A DNA stretch of 64,000 nucleotides, taken from Pedobacter sp. ASV17. Its GTDB lineage: Bacteria; Bacteroidota; Bacteroidia; Sphingobacteriales; Sphingobacteriaceae. The notes beneath the pieces were generated by a model. That model worked only from the letters and a program-made list of their open reading frames with translations, searched no databases and had not been told where the DNA came from. The position numbers and the translations under genes were made by a program. Location of the stretch: NCBI RefSeq assembly GCF_016429065.1, contig NZ_JAELTX010000004.1, positions 1 through 64,000 of the forward strand, in the 5' to 3' direction. Shown in pieces: positions 37,969 through 47,800 of this stretch (positions are counted from its first letter, which is position 1; each line of letters starts with the position of its first letter).

Positions 37969-38052
37969 CCACCCACGAGTTCCGAGTGAGGGTGGCAAGA
38001 TCTCGATTGTTTAACAATCGGACATCTTGCCGTTTGCGACAACGAGGCAAAC
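37969..38052. other. Probable oriT: cluster of three inverted repeats
   Basis: Three nested or adjacent dyads lie about 50 bases upstream of mobA. First, CCACCC at 37969-37974 pairs with GGGTGG at 37990-37995. Second, GGCAAGAT at 37994-38001 pairs with ATCTTGCC at 38024-38031 and encloses the perfect 17-base palindrome CGATTGTTTAACAATCG at 38004-38020. Third, GTTTGC at 38032-38037 pairs with GCAAAC at 38047-38052. This density of dyads next to the relaxosome genes is what an origin of transfer looks like. The nick site cannot be placed. The rest of the 374-base gap to 38296 is A/T-rich and non-coding. Confidence 0.7.
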
Positions 38053-38252
38053 CGCCAGTTTCTAACTAAGCTTTTAAGAATTTTCAATGTTTTAATGCTT
38101 AATTGAAAGCTTTTTGACAATTGAGAAAAGCTATTTGTTAATCTTGCCCTGTCAGGACTATCGTCATCTATTGCATTACGAAATTAGAAAGCATGTTTTG
38201 TATTTGCCTATCCCTATCAAATTTTGATAGGGATCCGTATTGTATTAAGGCA

Positions 38253-38260
38253 TAGTTTTG
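38253..38260 (+). promoter_or_regulatory. Possible -7 element for the 97-residue gene
   Basis: TAGTTTTG matches the Bacteroidota -7 consensus TAnnTTTG and lies 36 bases before the start codon at 38297. No well-spaced TTG -33 element is visible, so this is a weak call. Confidence 0.35.
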
Positions 38261-38296
38261 TAGGAGTATTTTTTATTAATTTAAAACGTAGAATTT

Positions 38297-38590
38297 ATGA
38301 TGACGTCTAGTGAAGTGGCTCAGGTATTTGATACTATTTTAAGTATCCCTGGAATGAATGAAGTGGTGAAGATTGATCTTAAAATCTCACGAAAAAATGT
38401 GTTACTCCTTAACCATGTAATTGAACGTGGGCTGGCAGGAAAAGGGGATGAAAAAGAAGGCAGCTTGCTTGCCATTGTTCCTAAGGAAAATCTTTCCGAT
38501 TTGAAGACCATTGTGGAGGATTGCCTGCTAAAAGCGGGACTTGTAGAATTGAGCGAAAAGCTGAAGGGGTTAGCTGTAAAGCAAAACTAA
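38297..38590 (+). CDS. Small conserved hypothetical protein beside oriT
   Basis: The 97-residue helical protein MMTSSEVAQVFDTILSIPG... has a mid-section KNVLLLNHVIERGLAGKG and a C-terminal helix SEKLKGLAVKQN. No signal peptide and no known domain. Its position across oriT from mobA and its strong terminator suggest a single-gene transcript, perhaps regulatory or involved in transfer. Function unknown. Confidence 0.6.
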   Translation: MMTSSEVAQVFDTILSIPGMNEVVKIDLKISRKNVLLLNHVIERGLAGKGDEKEGSLLAIVPKENLSDLKTIVEDCLLKAGLVELSEKLKGLAVKQN

Positions 38591-38600
38591 CAAGTTGATT

Positions 38601-38633
38601 AAAGGCAGGCTGAAAAATTGTGCCTGCCTTTTT
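38601..38633 (+). terminator. Intrinsic terminator of the 97-residue gene
   Basis: A perfect 10-bp stem, AAAGGCAGGC with GCCTGCCTTT, an 11-base loop and a T tract, 11 bases after the stop codon. Because the stem starts with AAA it may also serve the minus-strand gene that ends at 38645. Confidence 0.85.
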
Positions 38634-38644
38634 GATAAATTAAT

Positions 38645-39403
38645 TTATTTAGCCTGTTCAAGGTCATAAGGACGAACAAATTTTATTTGAGTGGGCGTAT
38701 ATTTTACAAGCTTAGAAAGTGTCTCATCCATAATTGTGGTATGGATACCTTTAATGGAAGATTTCATTGCTCCAAAACCTTCGACATTAAAATTACTATC
38801 TCCGGTAGGATCAAAAAATTTGCCCAAAATAAGTCCGTGTATTCCATAGGTCTGTATCGTATAGGAAACTTGTGTTTTATTACTGTTAAGTTGTGCAGAT
38901 GCTGCTACATTAGGAAAGTCTTTTATGTCTATACCTTTCTGTAATTTCTTAAAAAGATAGTGTACGGAGTATCCTATGCCATATACGAGGCTATCCTTAT
39001 CTTTTATAACAACTTTGGTTTCTATATAGTAAACATTCAGACTGGACTCGTCTTTCTGCAATTTTGTTCCAAATCCTGGTAAAGTTATCCCCGCATTTTT
39101 CGACCCATAAAATATCTTAACAACAGTTCTCATACTTTCAAGATCTGATCTGTTTTTTGGTGCATTAGCATCTTCTAAAGGAACAACCTTATTGGGATCT
39201 GTAGGTACCGTATCTGGCTTTGCAACAGCCGTATCAACAGAAGTAATCGGACCATGTTCTAAGTGGTTTCTAAGAGAAAATGCTAGCTCCTCCAAATGTA
39301 GTTTGTCTCCTGGTATACTTTCCTCGCTAGCTCCGCAACCGGAAAATTGAACGATAGCTAATCCAACAGCCATCATACAAAATAATTTGTTGATTGTTTT
39401 CAT
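38645..39403 (-). CDS. Lipoprotein of unknown function
   Basis: The 252-residue product starts at MKTINKLFCMMAVGLA; a longer in-frame start would put 18 polar residues before the signal. The lipobox VQFSGC places the lipidated cysteine near residue 24. A proline/aspartate-rich linker (TAVAKPDTVPTDPNKVV) follows, then a beta-rich domain (TVVKIFYGSKNAGITLPG, YIETKVVIKDKDSLVYGIGY, TQVSYTIQTYGIHGLI). No family recognised. It should sit on the periplasmic or surface side of the envelope. Confidence 0.65.
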   Translation of the reverse strand: MKTINKLFCMMAVGLAIVQFSGCGASEESIPGDKLHLEELAFSLRNHLEHGPITSVDTAVAKPDTVPTDPNKVVPLEDANAPKNRSDLESMRTVVKIFYGSKNAGITLPGFGTKLQKDESSLNVYYIETKVVIKDKDSLVYGIGYSVHYLFKKLQKGIDIKDFPNVAASAQLNSNKTQVSYTIQTYGIHGLILGKFFDPTGDSNFNVEGFGAMKSSIKGIHTTIMDETLSKLVKYTPTQIKFVRPYDLEQAK

Positions 39404-39617
39404 TGTTGTTTGATTTAAGTTTGAAGAATGATTTATGAAATAGTAATTTTTAAACAATTATTATTTGTAAGGTTCAAGCAACGAATGGTTCAGTAAATCA
39501 AGAGATGTGTAGAGAGGGGAGGCGTTATGTAATGGCTTGAGCTACAATATTTAAAGATACTGTTTATTTGATGAAGTATACAAGAATAATTGGACTCGAA
39601 TTTGAAATTTTTTTAAA

Positions 39618-39648
39618 CTGCCATCAACTGTTGATGGCAGCTTTTTTT
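39618..39648 (-). terminator. Terminator after the 127-residue gene
   Basis: A perfect 10-bp stem, CTGCCATCAA with TTGATGGCAG, has a 3-base loop and lies seven bases past the stop of the minus-strand gene at 39655. Its best T run is on the plus-strand side (CTTTTTTT), so it probably works in both directions. Confidence 0.6.
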
Positions 39649-39654
39649 AAAAGG

Positions 39655-40038
39655 TTATTTCATGTAGGTCAAGCTAAAAACAAGCTCGCCATAGACATTG
39701 GATTTTCCCTGACCATCAGCTTCTACGATAATGCTGTTTTTGGAAGTATTCCATTTGGAATAGCTCGGATTGTCGGGTTTGTCGGGATAGTTTAAGATAA
39801 TTCCAAGTTTGTTTTGGAAACAGAATGAGCACTGTTGTCCATAGTAGTTCGTTACGCTATTGCTCATCCCGTTGAGGTAAGCAATCTGAGTTGTGTCAAG
39901 TGAAAAGTGATTGGAAATCCACAACTTGAAATTGATGGCAATGGCGTCAGCCTCGACGGCTAATTCTGGGGCTGGAAGTGCATACAACTCGTTGAGCAAA
40001 TCCTGTACCCCCTGCGGTGTAAACGGAAATAAAGGCAT
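39655..40038 (-). CDS. Hypothetical protein with a Cys-x-x-Cys pair
   Basis: The 127-residue protein starts at MPLFPFTPQGVQDLLNELY; a longer in-frame start overlaps the leader of the divergent regulator. It contains QQCSFCFQN (a CxxC pair near residue 75) and ends NVYGELVFSLTYMK. It lacks a signal peptide. The CxxC could bind metal or be redox-active, which is of interest because the neighbouring genes encode thiol-redox proteins; no family recognised. Confidence 0.6.
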   Translation of the reverse strand: MPLFPFTPQGVQDLLNELYALPAPELAVEADAIAINFKLWISNHFSLDTTQIAYLNGMSNSVTNYYGQQCSFCFQNKLGIILNYPDKPDNPSYSKWNTSKNSIIVEADGQGKSNVYGELVFSLTYMK

Positions 40039-40166
40039 ATTAAAAAAATTAAAATTACTTGGTTTGTAACGGGGGGAGGGAGATAACAAATATACTTAAA
40101 ACTTTTTTTCGTAAATTTATTACGTCAACAATTTTTTGTGCCCACGCAAAAGAAAACAGCATTTTT

Positions 40167-41039
40167 ATGGAAACGGTCTCGTATAAAAACAGGAGGCTAC
40201 GAGTGCTTTCAGCTGCTATTGCGTCCATTTACATCGTCTTTCACGGTATACCTATCGATTTGCTGAGGGCAATTACATCGCCTGCATTTTATATCGCCGT
40301 GGGTGTCAGTTTTATCATTTCGTTGCTCTTGGTAACTACCGTACATGTAGTTACTATATGGCTCGATAAACGTTGTTCTTGGCGTGAGCGGCCATTTGAA
40401 AGGGCAGGACTTCAACTGATTTTTGCTATTTTAATTCCTGCAATGATAGACTTGCTTTTAGTTTCGGTATACTTCGAAGCATTAGGGGAAAGCATGGTAG
40501 AGAATGGCTTCCTTCTCATTGATTTTCCTGTCATTGTCTGCTTCATCATTTTTTTTAACCTGTATTACCTGATCCATAACCTACTTCTTACTGAGGCGCA
40601 TTATCCAGATGATAATAGCAAGCAGAATACACAAGTTGATTTTCATGGCACAAAGGGTAAAGGCACATTGCCAACTACCTTGAATATCCACTACAACGGT
40701 CAACATCTATTCTTTAATGTTGAGAATGACATTATGTTTTTTCATAGGGAGGGTAAAAGGGTAAAGGCAATGACCTTTCACGGAAACCAATATGTGATAA
40801 ACCATTCCATTTTAGAGTTGGAAAAACGTTTCACGGGACTGATATTATCTCGTATCAATAGATCGACTATCGTAAACTACAAAATGGTAAAGGGCTATAA
40901 TGCCGGAACAAAAAGAGATACGGCGCATATTATTATCAGGCCCGCTTACCTGCCATTCCTTGATGATTCTCACGACGATATTTTCCTCGTTACCAAAGAA
41001 TTTTTAAATTCATTCAAAGCAGGATTAGAGGAGCTATAA
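40167..41039 (+). CDS. Membrane-bound LytTR-domain transcription regulator
   Basis: The 290-residue protein starts at METVSYKNRRLRVLSAA. Four transmembrane segments occupy about residues 12-150, and a LytTR DNA-binding domain covers about 180-285 with VENDIMFFHREG, LSRINRSTIVNYKMVKGY and the basic segment AGTKRDTAHIII. There is no receiver domain, so it senses its signal within the membrane. LytTR proteins bind direct repeats with a period of about 21-22 bp, and such repeats lie directly after this gene, before the MauE gene. It therefore probably controls the MauE-DUF6520 unit. Confidence 0.85.
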   Translation: METVSYKNRRLRVLSAAIASIYIVFHGIPIDLLRAITSPAFYIAVGVSFIISLLLVTTVHVVTIWLDKRCSWRERPFERAGLQLIFAILIPAMIDLLLVSVYFEALGESMVENGFLLIDFPVIVCFIIFFNLYYLIHNLLLTEAHYPDDNSKQNTQVDFHGTKGKGTLPTTLNIHYNGQHLFFNVENDIMFFHREGKRVKAMTFHGNQYVINHSILELEKRFTGLILSRINRSTIVNYKMVKGYNAGTKRDTAHIIIRPAYLPFLDDSHDDIFLVTKEFLNSFKAGLEEL

Positions 41040-41060
41040 CCCCAGTATGATTTTCTGCCT

Positions 41061-41114
41061 GTTTCATACCTATTTTTTGCTAGTTTCATGCCTTAACATG
41101 TTGGTTTTGTGCCT
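41061..41114 (+). promoter_or_regulatory. Three direct repeats, probable LytTR operator
   Basis: GTTTCATACCT at 41061-41071, GTTTCATGCCT at 41083-41093 and GTTTTGTGCCT at 41104-41114 repeat with steps of 22 and 21 bp. This spacing and direct orientation match LytTR operators (two 9-bp repeats separated by 12-13 bp). They lie between the membrane LytTR gene and the MauE gene, about 100 bases before the latter's start. Confidence 0.6.
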
Positions 41115-41215
41115 GCTTAAGCAGTAGGGTATTGCTTTGCATTGGTTTCCAAATTTAAATTTGTATGGTTCGAAGTTGGCACTTTGCCATGGATTTTTGC
41201 AAACTAAATTTTGAA

Positions 41216-41653
41216 ATGATGTGGAACAGAAAACTATTTTTTGAGATTACCGTAGCATTACTGATAATCCTTTTTCTGCATACAGCCATCAGTAAATTTT
41301 TGGACTTTAAGGGTTTTGTTTACGAACTGAACAACCAGCCATTTCCAAACAGCTTTACGCCCTTTTTGGCATGTTTTATACCAATAATGGAGTTGATAAT
41401 TGTCGGTTGCCTGCTTTTTGAAAGGACGAGATTTTTAGGATTGTATGGTTCCCTTATTTTAATGTCTGCTTTTACCATTTACACATGCTTGGTACTGCTC
41501 GAAGTTTTTGACTATGTACCGTGTAGTTGCGGAGGTGTAGTGAGCTATCTGAACTGGACCCAGCATTTTTTCTTTAACCTGTTTTTTGTGGTGATTACCA
41601 GCATCGCCATTGTTTTTAATAAAGATAAATCCTTGAGACTTGAAGGAGTATAA
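41216..41653 (+). CDS. MauE/DoxX-type redox-associated membrane protein
   Basis: The 145-residue product is read from MMWNRKLFFEITVALLI; earlier in-frame starts at 41165 and 41189 remain possible. It has four transmembrane helices, with the signature VPCSCGGVVSYLNW between helices three and four, characteristic of Bacteroidota MauE-like proteins that move electrons or thiol equivalents across the membrane. The CxCGG pair is the likely redox site. It is followed 86 bases later by a DUF6520 peptide gene, an arrangement that recurs in this phylum. Confidence 0.8.
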   Translation: MMWNRKLFFEITVALLIILFLHTAISKFLDFKGFVYELNNQPFPNSFTPFLACFIPIMELIIVGCLLFERTRFLGLYGSLILMSAFTIYTCLVLLEVFDYVPCSCGGVVSYLNWTQHFFFNLFFVVITSIAIVFNKDKSLRLEGV

Positions 41654-41739
41654 CCATATCAATAGTATTCCTGGCCGGAATAAGAGGAGATGCCGAAAAC
41701 CTTTATAACAGAGTAGGCAAACCAATAAACCATAATATC

Positions 41740-41973
41740 ATGAAAAATTTTAAATTATTACTTGCGGCAGCCGTTGTGTTTGGAGCAGGTAGCGCGTTTA
41801 CAACTGCAAAAGAAAAAACCGCAGATCAGGTTTACGTAGATGTTAATGGCATCAGAACTCCGATTGAGCAAGCTAATGGGAGATGCGTAGATGAAGGCCC
41901 ATACTGCCAGTATACACTTAACGGTAATACTCCCGTGCCATTGGATAGCAACAGTCATTTTGAGTCCAACTAA
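41740..41973 (+). CDS. DUF6520 small exported peptide precursor
   Basis: The 77-residue protein has a signal peptide (MKNFKLLLAAAVVFGAGSAF) and a short mature part with two cysteines, Cys49 and Cys56, in GRCVDEGPYC. This fits the DUF6520 family of small Bacteroidota exported peptides. The cysteine pair could form a disulfide or a metal site, and the upstream MauE protein could maintain its redox state. A strong terminator follows immediately. Role unknown. Confidence 0.75.
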   Translation: MKNFKLLLAAAVVFGAGSAFTTAKEKTADQVYVDVNGIRTPIEQANGRCVDEGPYCQYTLNGNTPVPLDSNSHFESN

Positions 41974-41980
41974 TCTAATG

Positions 41981-42017
41981 CAAAGTGCTGGCAGATTCTG
42001 CCAGCACTTTGTTTTTT
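41981..42017 (+). terminator. Strong terminator after the DUF6520 gene
   Basis: A perfect 14-bp stem, CAAAGTGCTGGCAG with CTGCCAGCACTTTG, has a 3-base loop followed by TTTTTT, eight bases past the stop codon. The minus-strand TlpA gene ends at the same place, so its transcript also runs into this hairpin. Confidence 0.92.
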
Positions 42018-43449
42018 ATAGTGCATTATTTATACGGTCAATTATTGTCTTGGTTTCAGTATAGTTCATATTAGCATCTATAATATTACCTTCCTTGTCA
42101 ATAAGTATGAGGGTAGGATAGTTTATAATTTTGTAATGCGCTATTAGGGGATGGCTACTTCCAGCCTTTCCAGTGGTGAGGTTGATGTTGGTACCATGTG
42201 TATACTCTCCGGATTCAAGACTTTTGGTCCACTTGGTCTTGTCCTTATCGACAGAGATCGACACATAAATGAAATTATCCTTTGTTTTTATAGCGGGCAT
42301 TATTTCCTGTTCCATTTTCTTGCTGAGCCTAGCGCAAAATGTACAGCCTGTGAACCAAAAATCCAATAAAACAATCTTGCCCTTTAGGTCGGATAGCCTA
42401 ACTATTTTTCCATTCCTATCTTCTAAAGAAAAATCATAAGCGGGCTTTCCCTTTTCCCTGCTTTTCAATAGTTGCTGAAGTGGATTCCGATCAGTACTGT
42501 CAGTTATAAAACTTACAGCATCCCTTAGGCAATCGAGAAATTCAGAGGGATTAGACAGAGGCAAGTTCTGTAGGTAATAAGACACCATTTTTTCCTTCCA
42601 CCTTCCGCTAAAATTACTTTTAAGTCCCTCATAGATTTCTTTCATATGGGGCTCCTTATGTTTATTGAGCACCAGCTTAAGTCTGGTATAGTCACGTAGA
42701 CCTTTTAAGTATTCGCGTGAAAGAGATTGGGCACGAAAGTTCAGTGTATCTGGAGACGTAGACATAAATCTATTGATAATCGGCAGTAGACTTGTTTCGT
42801 ATTCAGTTTCTTCCAAAAAAGATATGCCCGTCGCACTTGAATTACTAATGAACCTCCCATCAATGTCAGCACTGTAGAGGTCATATAAAAAAGTTGTAAG
42901 GGTAGGTTTATAGGTTTCAAGAAGCTCCTGCTTTTCATCTCTCACAGCGTTAAAACGGTAGTAAACCGATTTTAGGTTAATTCGTTTGGATTTCTCCACC
43001 TTGTTGTGGTTTGACGGATAAATGCCCCAAAAGGAGATACTATCCAACTTTGACTGCAATAGGTATTTCGCACTTCCTTTTCCAGAATAGCTTATTTTCA
43101 CATCCTTGTCTTTTCGCTGTAGCGAAACCAATATCGTATCTCCGTTCTCCACATAGGTGTTGGGTAAAGATGTAGGATTTTCACCTGTCACGGTAATCTT
43201 TATACTCCCGACCGGACCATCGAGGCCAATCTCAAAAGTGGATGGCGTGCTGATGGAAAGGGGCTTACGGACTTCCCTAGATACTGTATATTCTAGTTTT
43301 GGCTTGTAGCTTACGGATACAGTATCTACTCCAATTGCGGTCCCTGTAGCATTTATGATAACAGTCACTTTTTTACCGGTCTGGCAAAACGTGCGGACAG
43401 GGTTTGAAACGCAAAGCACTGCGGCAACAAATAGTTGTAAGATTTTCAT
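42016..43449 (-). CDS. TlpA-like thioredoxin-family protein
   Basis: The 477-residue protein has a signal peptide (MKILQLFVAAVLCVS, cleaved near FCQ), a long N-terminal beta-rich and helical region (about 30-330, as in DUF4369-type proteins), and a C-terminal redoxin domain. The active-site motif is CTFC (369-372) in DFWFTGCTFCARL, with the cis-proline in NYPTLILID (about 445). It is a periplasmic or outer-membrane-facing thiol oxidoreductase, probably a reductase or peroxide-linked enzyme. It starts one base after the SusD stop and closes the sigma-FecR-SusC-SusD unit. Confidence 0.87.
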   Translation of the reverse strand: MKILQLFVAAVLCVSNPVRTFCQTGKKVTVIINATGTAIGVDTVSVSYKPKLEYTVSREVRKPLSISTPSTFEIGLDGPVGSIKITVTGENPTSLPNTYVENGDTILVSLQRKDKDVKISYSGKGSAKYLLQSKLDSISFWGIYPSNHNKVEKSKRINLKSVYYRFNAVRDEKQELLETYKPTLTTFLYDLYSADIDGRFISNSSATGISFLEETEYETSLLPIINRFMSTSPDTLNFRAQSLSREYLKGLRDYTRLKLVLNKHKEPHMKEIYEGLKSNFSGRWKEKMVSYYLQNLPLSNPSEFLDCLRDAVSFITDSTDRNPLQQLLKSREKGKPAYDFSLEDRNGKIVRLSDLKGKIVLLDFWFTGCTFCARLSKKMEQEIMPAIKTKDNFIYVSISVDKDKTKWTKSLESGEYTHGTNINLTTGKAGSSHPLIAHYKIINYPTLILIDKEGNIIDANMNYTETKTIIDRINNAL

Positions 43450-43450
43450 T

Positions 43451-44830
43451 TTATCTTTTGTTTTGGGGAAGGTTATTTAATCGGATCTCGATGTCGGGAA
43501 GCGCATAAACATATCTTGGATCATTTGGAGGCAGTGTGTATACTATTCCATTAAGGTTTCTGGTCAAGGTTTTCTGAAAGGCTTGCATCTTATTGAGCCT
43601 TTTTAAGTCCTGCCAACGCAGTGCTCCACAGAACGGAATTTCTTTGCGTCGTTCCTCCAAAATTTTTGCCATCGCTACACTGGCATTGTCTGTCTCGAAA
43701 ACGGGATAGGTGCTATTCCTATTCCATCTTGTCCGAAGCAGTGTATTCAGATCCTCAGTGGCAGCAAGTGCATCGCCCAATCCTGCTGACGCCTCAGCCC
43801 TGATAAGGTAGAGCTCATTAACAGCTACGCCGTAAAAATTAACGCCTGTGATGCCAGTATAAGTGCCTTTAAAAGCAATCCCATTGGTGCCATTGTTATT
43901 ATAGAATATCACCTTCCTGAGGTCCCCGCTTAGATAACTGGCATATAGGTTCTCATCAACCCGAAGGCGGGAGAAATTCGTCGAGCCCCAGCTACTGCCA
44001 GTGCAGTAGTAGATTACTTCCTTATTGTCAAGCTGGAACGTCGGAAAGGGTGCTGGCTGTGTCGTACTCAGTGTATTAAAATCTATCAGGTTGCTGTTAG
44101 CCTTTAATGCGAGGTCTGCATAATAGTGCGCCCTCTCATAATTTCCCATACAGAGAAATATCCTTGCCAACACTCCATGCAATGCTATTTTTGAGGGCTG
44201 CGTCTTTAACTGGGGAAATTGGGGGAGCAATGGCTCGGCTGTAAGAAGATCTGACAGCAGCTGGTCATAACCCTTTTGTACTGACGTCCGTCCCGACTTT
44301 TCATGCACATCGGAGGTCAGTCGCAACACTATTCCCAAGTCTTCTTTAGCGGTGGTAACGTCATACGCCTTGCTGAAGGTCTGCAAGAGTTCAAAAAAAT
44401 TAAGCCCCCGATAGAAGAGAGCCGTTCCCCTAAGTCTGTTCCATTCCGTTTGGTTGGATTGGTTAGTAGCAATCTTAGCCAGCCCGTCAAGCACGATGTT
44501 CGAAAATACAATTCTTTGGTAACCCCTGTTCCAATCTATAGAATCGCCTCCCTCATAAACTTCAGTAGCCCATACATATGCGTTTCTTTCCGTATTGGAA
44601 AAAGCAGCCTGCCAGTTCGCATAGGTGATATAGAAATTGTCGGACGAGATGGTTCCGTAACCACTATAATTGGCGTTCATTATGTCGCTGTTATTCATAA
44701 TAAGCTGGAAGTCGGCAATTGTTGTTGGAACAATGTCGGACTTGTTCGCTTTCTTATCGAGCCAATTGTCTTGCTTTTTGCAGGAGAGGAATGCGATGGC
44801 GGCGACGATATATAAAATTTTTGTTTTCAT
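43451..44830 (-). CDS. RagB/SusD-family nutrient-binding lipoprotein
   Basis: The 459-residue protein has a lipobox AFLSC near residue 17, followed by KKQDNWLDKKANKSDIVP, typical of SusD. The family pattern continues with WNRGYQRIVFSNIVLDGL, GTALFYRGLNFFELLQTFS (TPR-like helix) and a C-terminal region with GALRWQDLKRLNKM. SusD proteins cap the SusC transporter and capture the substrate at the cell surface. The start is nine bases after the SusC stop. Pairing with a thioredoxin rather than glycosidases suggests a peptide, metal complex or other non-glycan substrate. Confidence 0.9.
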   Translation of the reverse strand: MKTKILYIVAAIAFLSCKKQDNWLDKKANKSDIVPTTIADFQLIMNNSDIMNANYSGYGTISSDNFYITYANWQAAFSNTERNAYVWATEVYEGGDSIDWNRGYQRIVFSNIVLDGLAKIATNQSNQTEWNRLRGTALFYRGLNFFELLQTFSKAYDVTTAKEDLGIVLRLTSDVHEKSGRTSVQKGYDQLLSDLLTAEPLLPQFPQLKTQPSKIALHGVLARIFLCMGNYERAHYYADLALKANSNLIDFNTLSTTQPAPFPTFQLDNKEVIYYCTGSSWGSTNFSRLRVDENLYASYLSGDLRKVIFYNNNGTNGIAFKGTYTGITGVNFYGVAVNELYLIRAEASAGLGDALAATEDLNTLLRTRWNRNSTYPVFETDNASVAMAKILEERRKEIPFCGALRWQDLKRLNKMQAFQKTLTRNLNGIVYTLPPNDPRYVYALPDIEIRLNNLPQNKR

Positions 44831-44839
44831 GATTATGAG

Positions 44840-47800
44840 TTAAAAGGTTGCCTTCAGGCCGAAGGTTAGCATTTTGGGGTTTGGTGCCGTATACATGTAT
44901 ATAAAATCGGGATCGATACCCTTTTTGTTTTCTGCCCAGATTATCCCGAGATTATTGGCATAAATGGTAGCCTGTAAGGATTTAAATGGCATTCTAGCCC
45001 ATTGTGAATTGTCTAAAGTATATCTTATGCCAATATCTTGTAGCCTGATGTGGTCCGCCCGTTCTATCAAAGTGCTAGATCCCTGATAGAAGGCTTCGCG
45101 ATTGGTGTTAGAAGGATATATTACGGAAGGAACATCGGTACTAGCCTCGTCGCCTGGCTTTTGCCAACGCAGGGCATAATCCGAATGCATTGTCAATTTT
45201 AGCAGTACACTCTGCGCGTTTGTTCCCGTAGTAGTCCTCCTGAAATAATAGCCCAGCTTATAGGTAATGTTAGCGATAACGCTAAAATTCTTATATGTAA
45301 ATGTGTTGGCAATTGCCCCAAAGACTGTTGGTCTTGACGAGCCATGATAGATAATGTTATCAGTTGTGGCATTGGACAGAATAGCAAGGTAATCTTTACT
45401 GACCTGTCCATTAAGATATCCTTGCGGATCGCCTGAAGCGGGATCAAGCCCTGCCCATCTATAACTGTAAACGCCATAGAGCGACCTGCCCACAGTAGGA
45501 AAAAGAATTGGGAATTCAACCGTCGTGGCCTGGCTTGCGGCTGCAATCAGGTTTGCCGCAGTATATTTGGGGTCATAATGCGTTATCTTGTCCTTAAGTG
45601 CGCTTAGTAGGAGAGTGGTATTCCATTTGAGCTTACCGTTAAGGTTAATGCTCCGTAGGGTTAGGTCCAATCCTTTGGTACGATTACTTGCAGCATTTCC
45701 GAAATAGGTGGTGAACCCTGTAGATGGCGCCAGAGGAGTGCTTTGTATCAGGTCCAAACCGTCTTTAAGGTAAAGTTCCAATGTTCCGGAAATGACGTTG
45801 TTTTTTGTCGCAAAATCAAGCCCAAGGTTGATGTTCTTTACACGTTCCCAGCTTAAATCTTGGTTTGGGGCACGCCCTACGGTCGCATACCTAAGACCTG
45901 TCATGGGATTTGTAAGCGTTGTTCCAAACGTTAAATATGCCGACGCGTTGTACACGTTTCCATTAAATCCATAGGTCGCCCTTAGTTTCGCAAACGGCAG
46001 GAAGGGCACATGGTAGAAACCTTCCTTACTAATTTCCCATCCGATACCTGCGGACCACAATGGCGTAATGCGATCGTTTGCCCTCACCCCAAAAATGTTT
46101 GCACCGTCTTTTCTCGCACTAACTGTAGCAGTATATCTGTTGTCAAATGTGTAGGATGCATTGGCGAAATAGGAGATAAGCCGATTCGTTCTGCCGGTAA
46201 CACCGCTTGGCGGAGTTGGAATTGTTGCGGTACCTGTAGGATTGATTGTGTAACTCGTATTATAATTGATATTGCCAACACCAGTGCCAACCTCGTCGTT
46301 GTATCCGTAAGAAATCCTGCTAACCGAGGTACTTTCTATTTCCCTAATTTCTGCCCCAGCGATCCCTGATATCTCATGTCTTGAACCAAAAGCCTGCTGG
46401 TAGTTGGCTTGCACCCTGAAATTGTTGGATTTAAGTTCGGTATTGTCTAAATTTAGTATGCTTCCTAGTGGTACGGGGTACGTAAAAACGCCGGTGGTCG
46501 TATTTCTCTGTGCAAATCGATTTATAAGTGCCCGCGAACTGTAAGCCTCTGCTGGCTGAAGATTCCGACCTGTACTTGTCTGCTGCTCGTTCTGATACTG
46601 TAGCTGCGCATTTAAGAAGGGGGTAAACTTATACTTTACCGAGCCTCTCACTATGAGGTTTTTGATGCGCACAGTGTTGTCGGCAAGATTTATTTCATCA
46701 AGCGGCCTATATTTGTAGTCAAGAAAGCCCAATGCTGCCATTTCGCTGACGTAGCTATTTTGAAACTGTTTGTTTACTGCTAGGTGGTTTCCCTCATCGT
46801 CAGCTAGCCTTGCATAAGGGTAAATGGGCTGATACTTATTGCTGACGGCGATGAAATTTCCGTAAGCTGTTTCGTTGGTATTGTTTTCGGATGTAGTCTG
46901 AAAATAATTGACACCGGCACTTACTTCCAGGTTTTTAGTGATTTGGAATATGGTCTGCGAATTTAGCGTAAGCCTTTCAAATGTATTTTTCACAAGATTT
47001 GAAAGGTTATCGTCATAACCGAGGGAAACATTGTAGGCGGCAGAGGAAGATCCCCCATTAAGACCAATCGAATACTGTCTATTGATACTGTTTCGGTACA
47101 CATATTTCTCGTAGTCCTTTCTAACGTCATTTTCCCGCAGGCTGTTTATTTCATTATCGATTTCTATCGCCAAAGCTGGATTGGCTCTTTTTTTCGCCAA
47201 CAGCTCAATTACTGGAGAAACCATTGGTCGGTTTAAGTTTCCGCTAAGGTCTGAGTCGAAATAGCCTTGGGCAAAGAGGTAACTTTCAAGATTAATATAG
47301 TCGTTGCTCTTGACAAAATTTTTTGAATAGTATAGGTCTGGTTTTTGTCCTACGCCTAAATTGCCCACTGCTTCAATACGTAAGGAACGGTTAAAATTTC
47401 CTTTTTTTGAGGTAATCACGATAACGCCATTACCAGCTCTGGCTCCCCATATTGACGCAGCAGCGGCGTCTTTTAACAGTGTTATACTTTCAATGTCATT
47501 TGGATTAATGTTGGCAAGGTCGCCTTCATAAGGAAAATTGTCAAGTACAATCAATGGGTTTGCATTGACATTGGGATCTATTGTACTACGTCCCCTAATG
47601 GTAATTCCTGTTTTTTCATTAGCGGCAAGATTATTTTTTGAGAACAGTACACCGCTGGCTATTCCTTCAAGACGGTCAAGGATATTTGTGCTGATTCTTC
47701 TATTCAACTGTTCGTTGTTGATCTGTACAAAAGAACCTGTTGACCGTTCCTTTGGTATTTCTTGGTATCCAGTAGAAACGATGGCGACCTCGTTTAAGCT

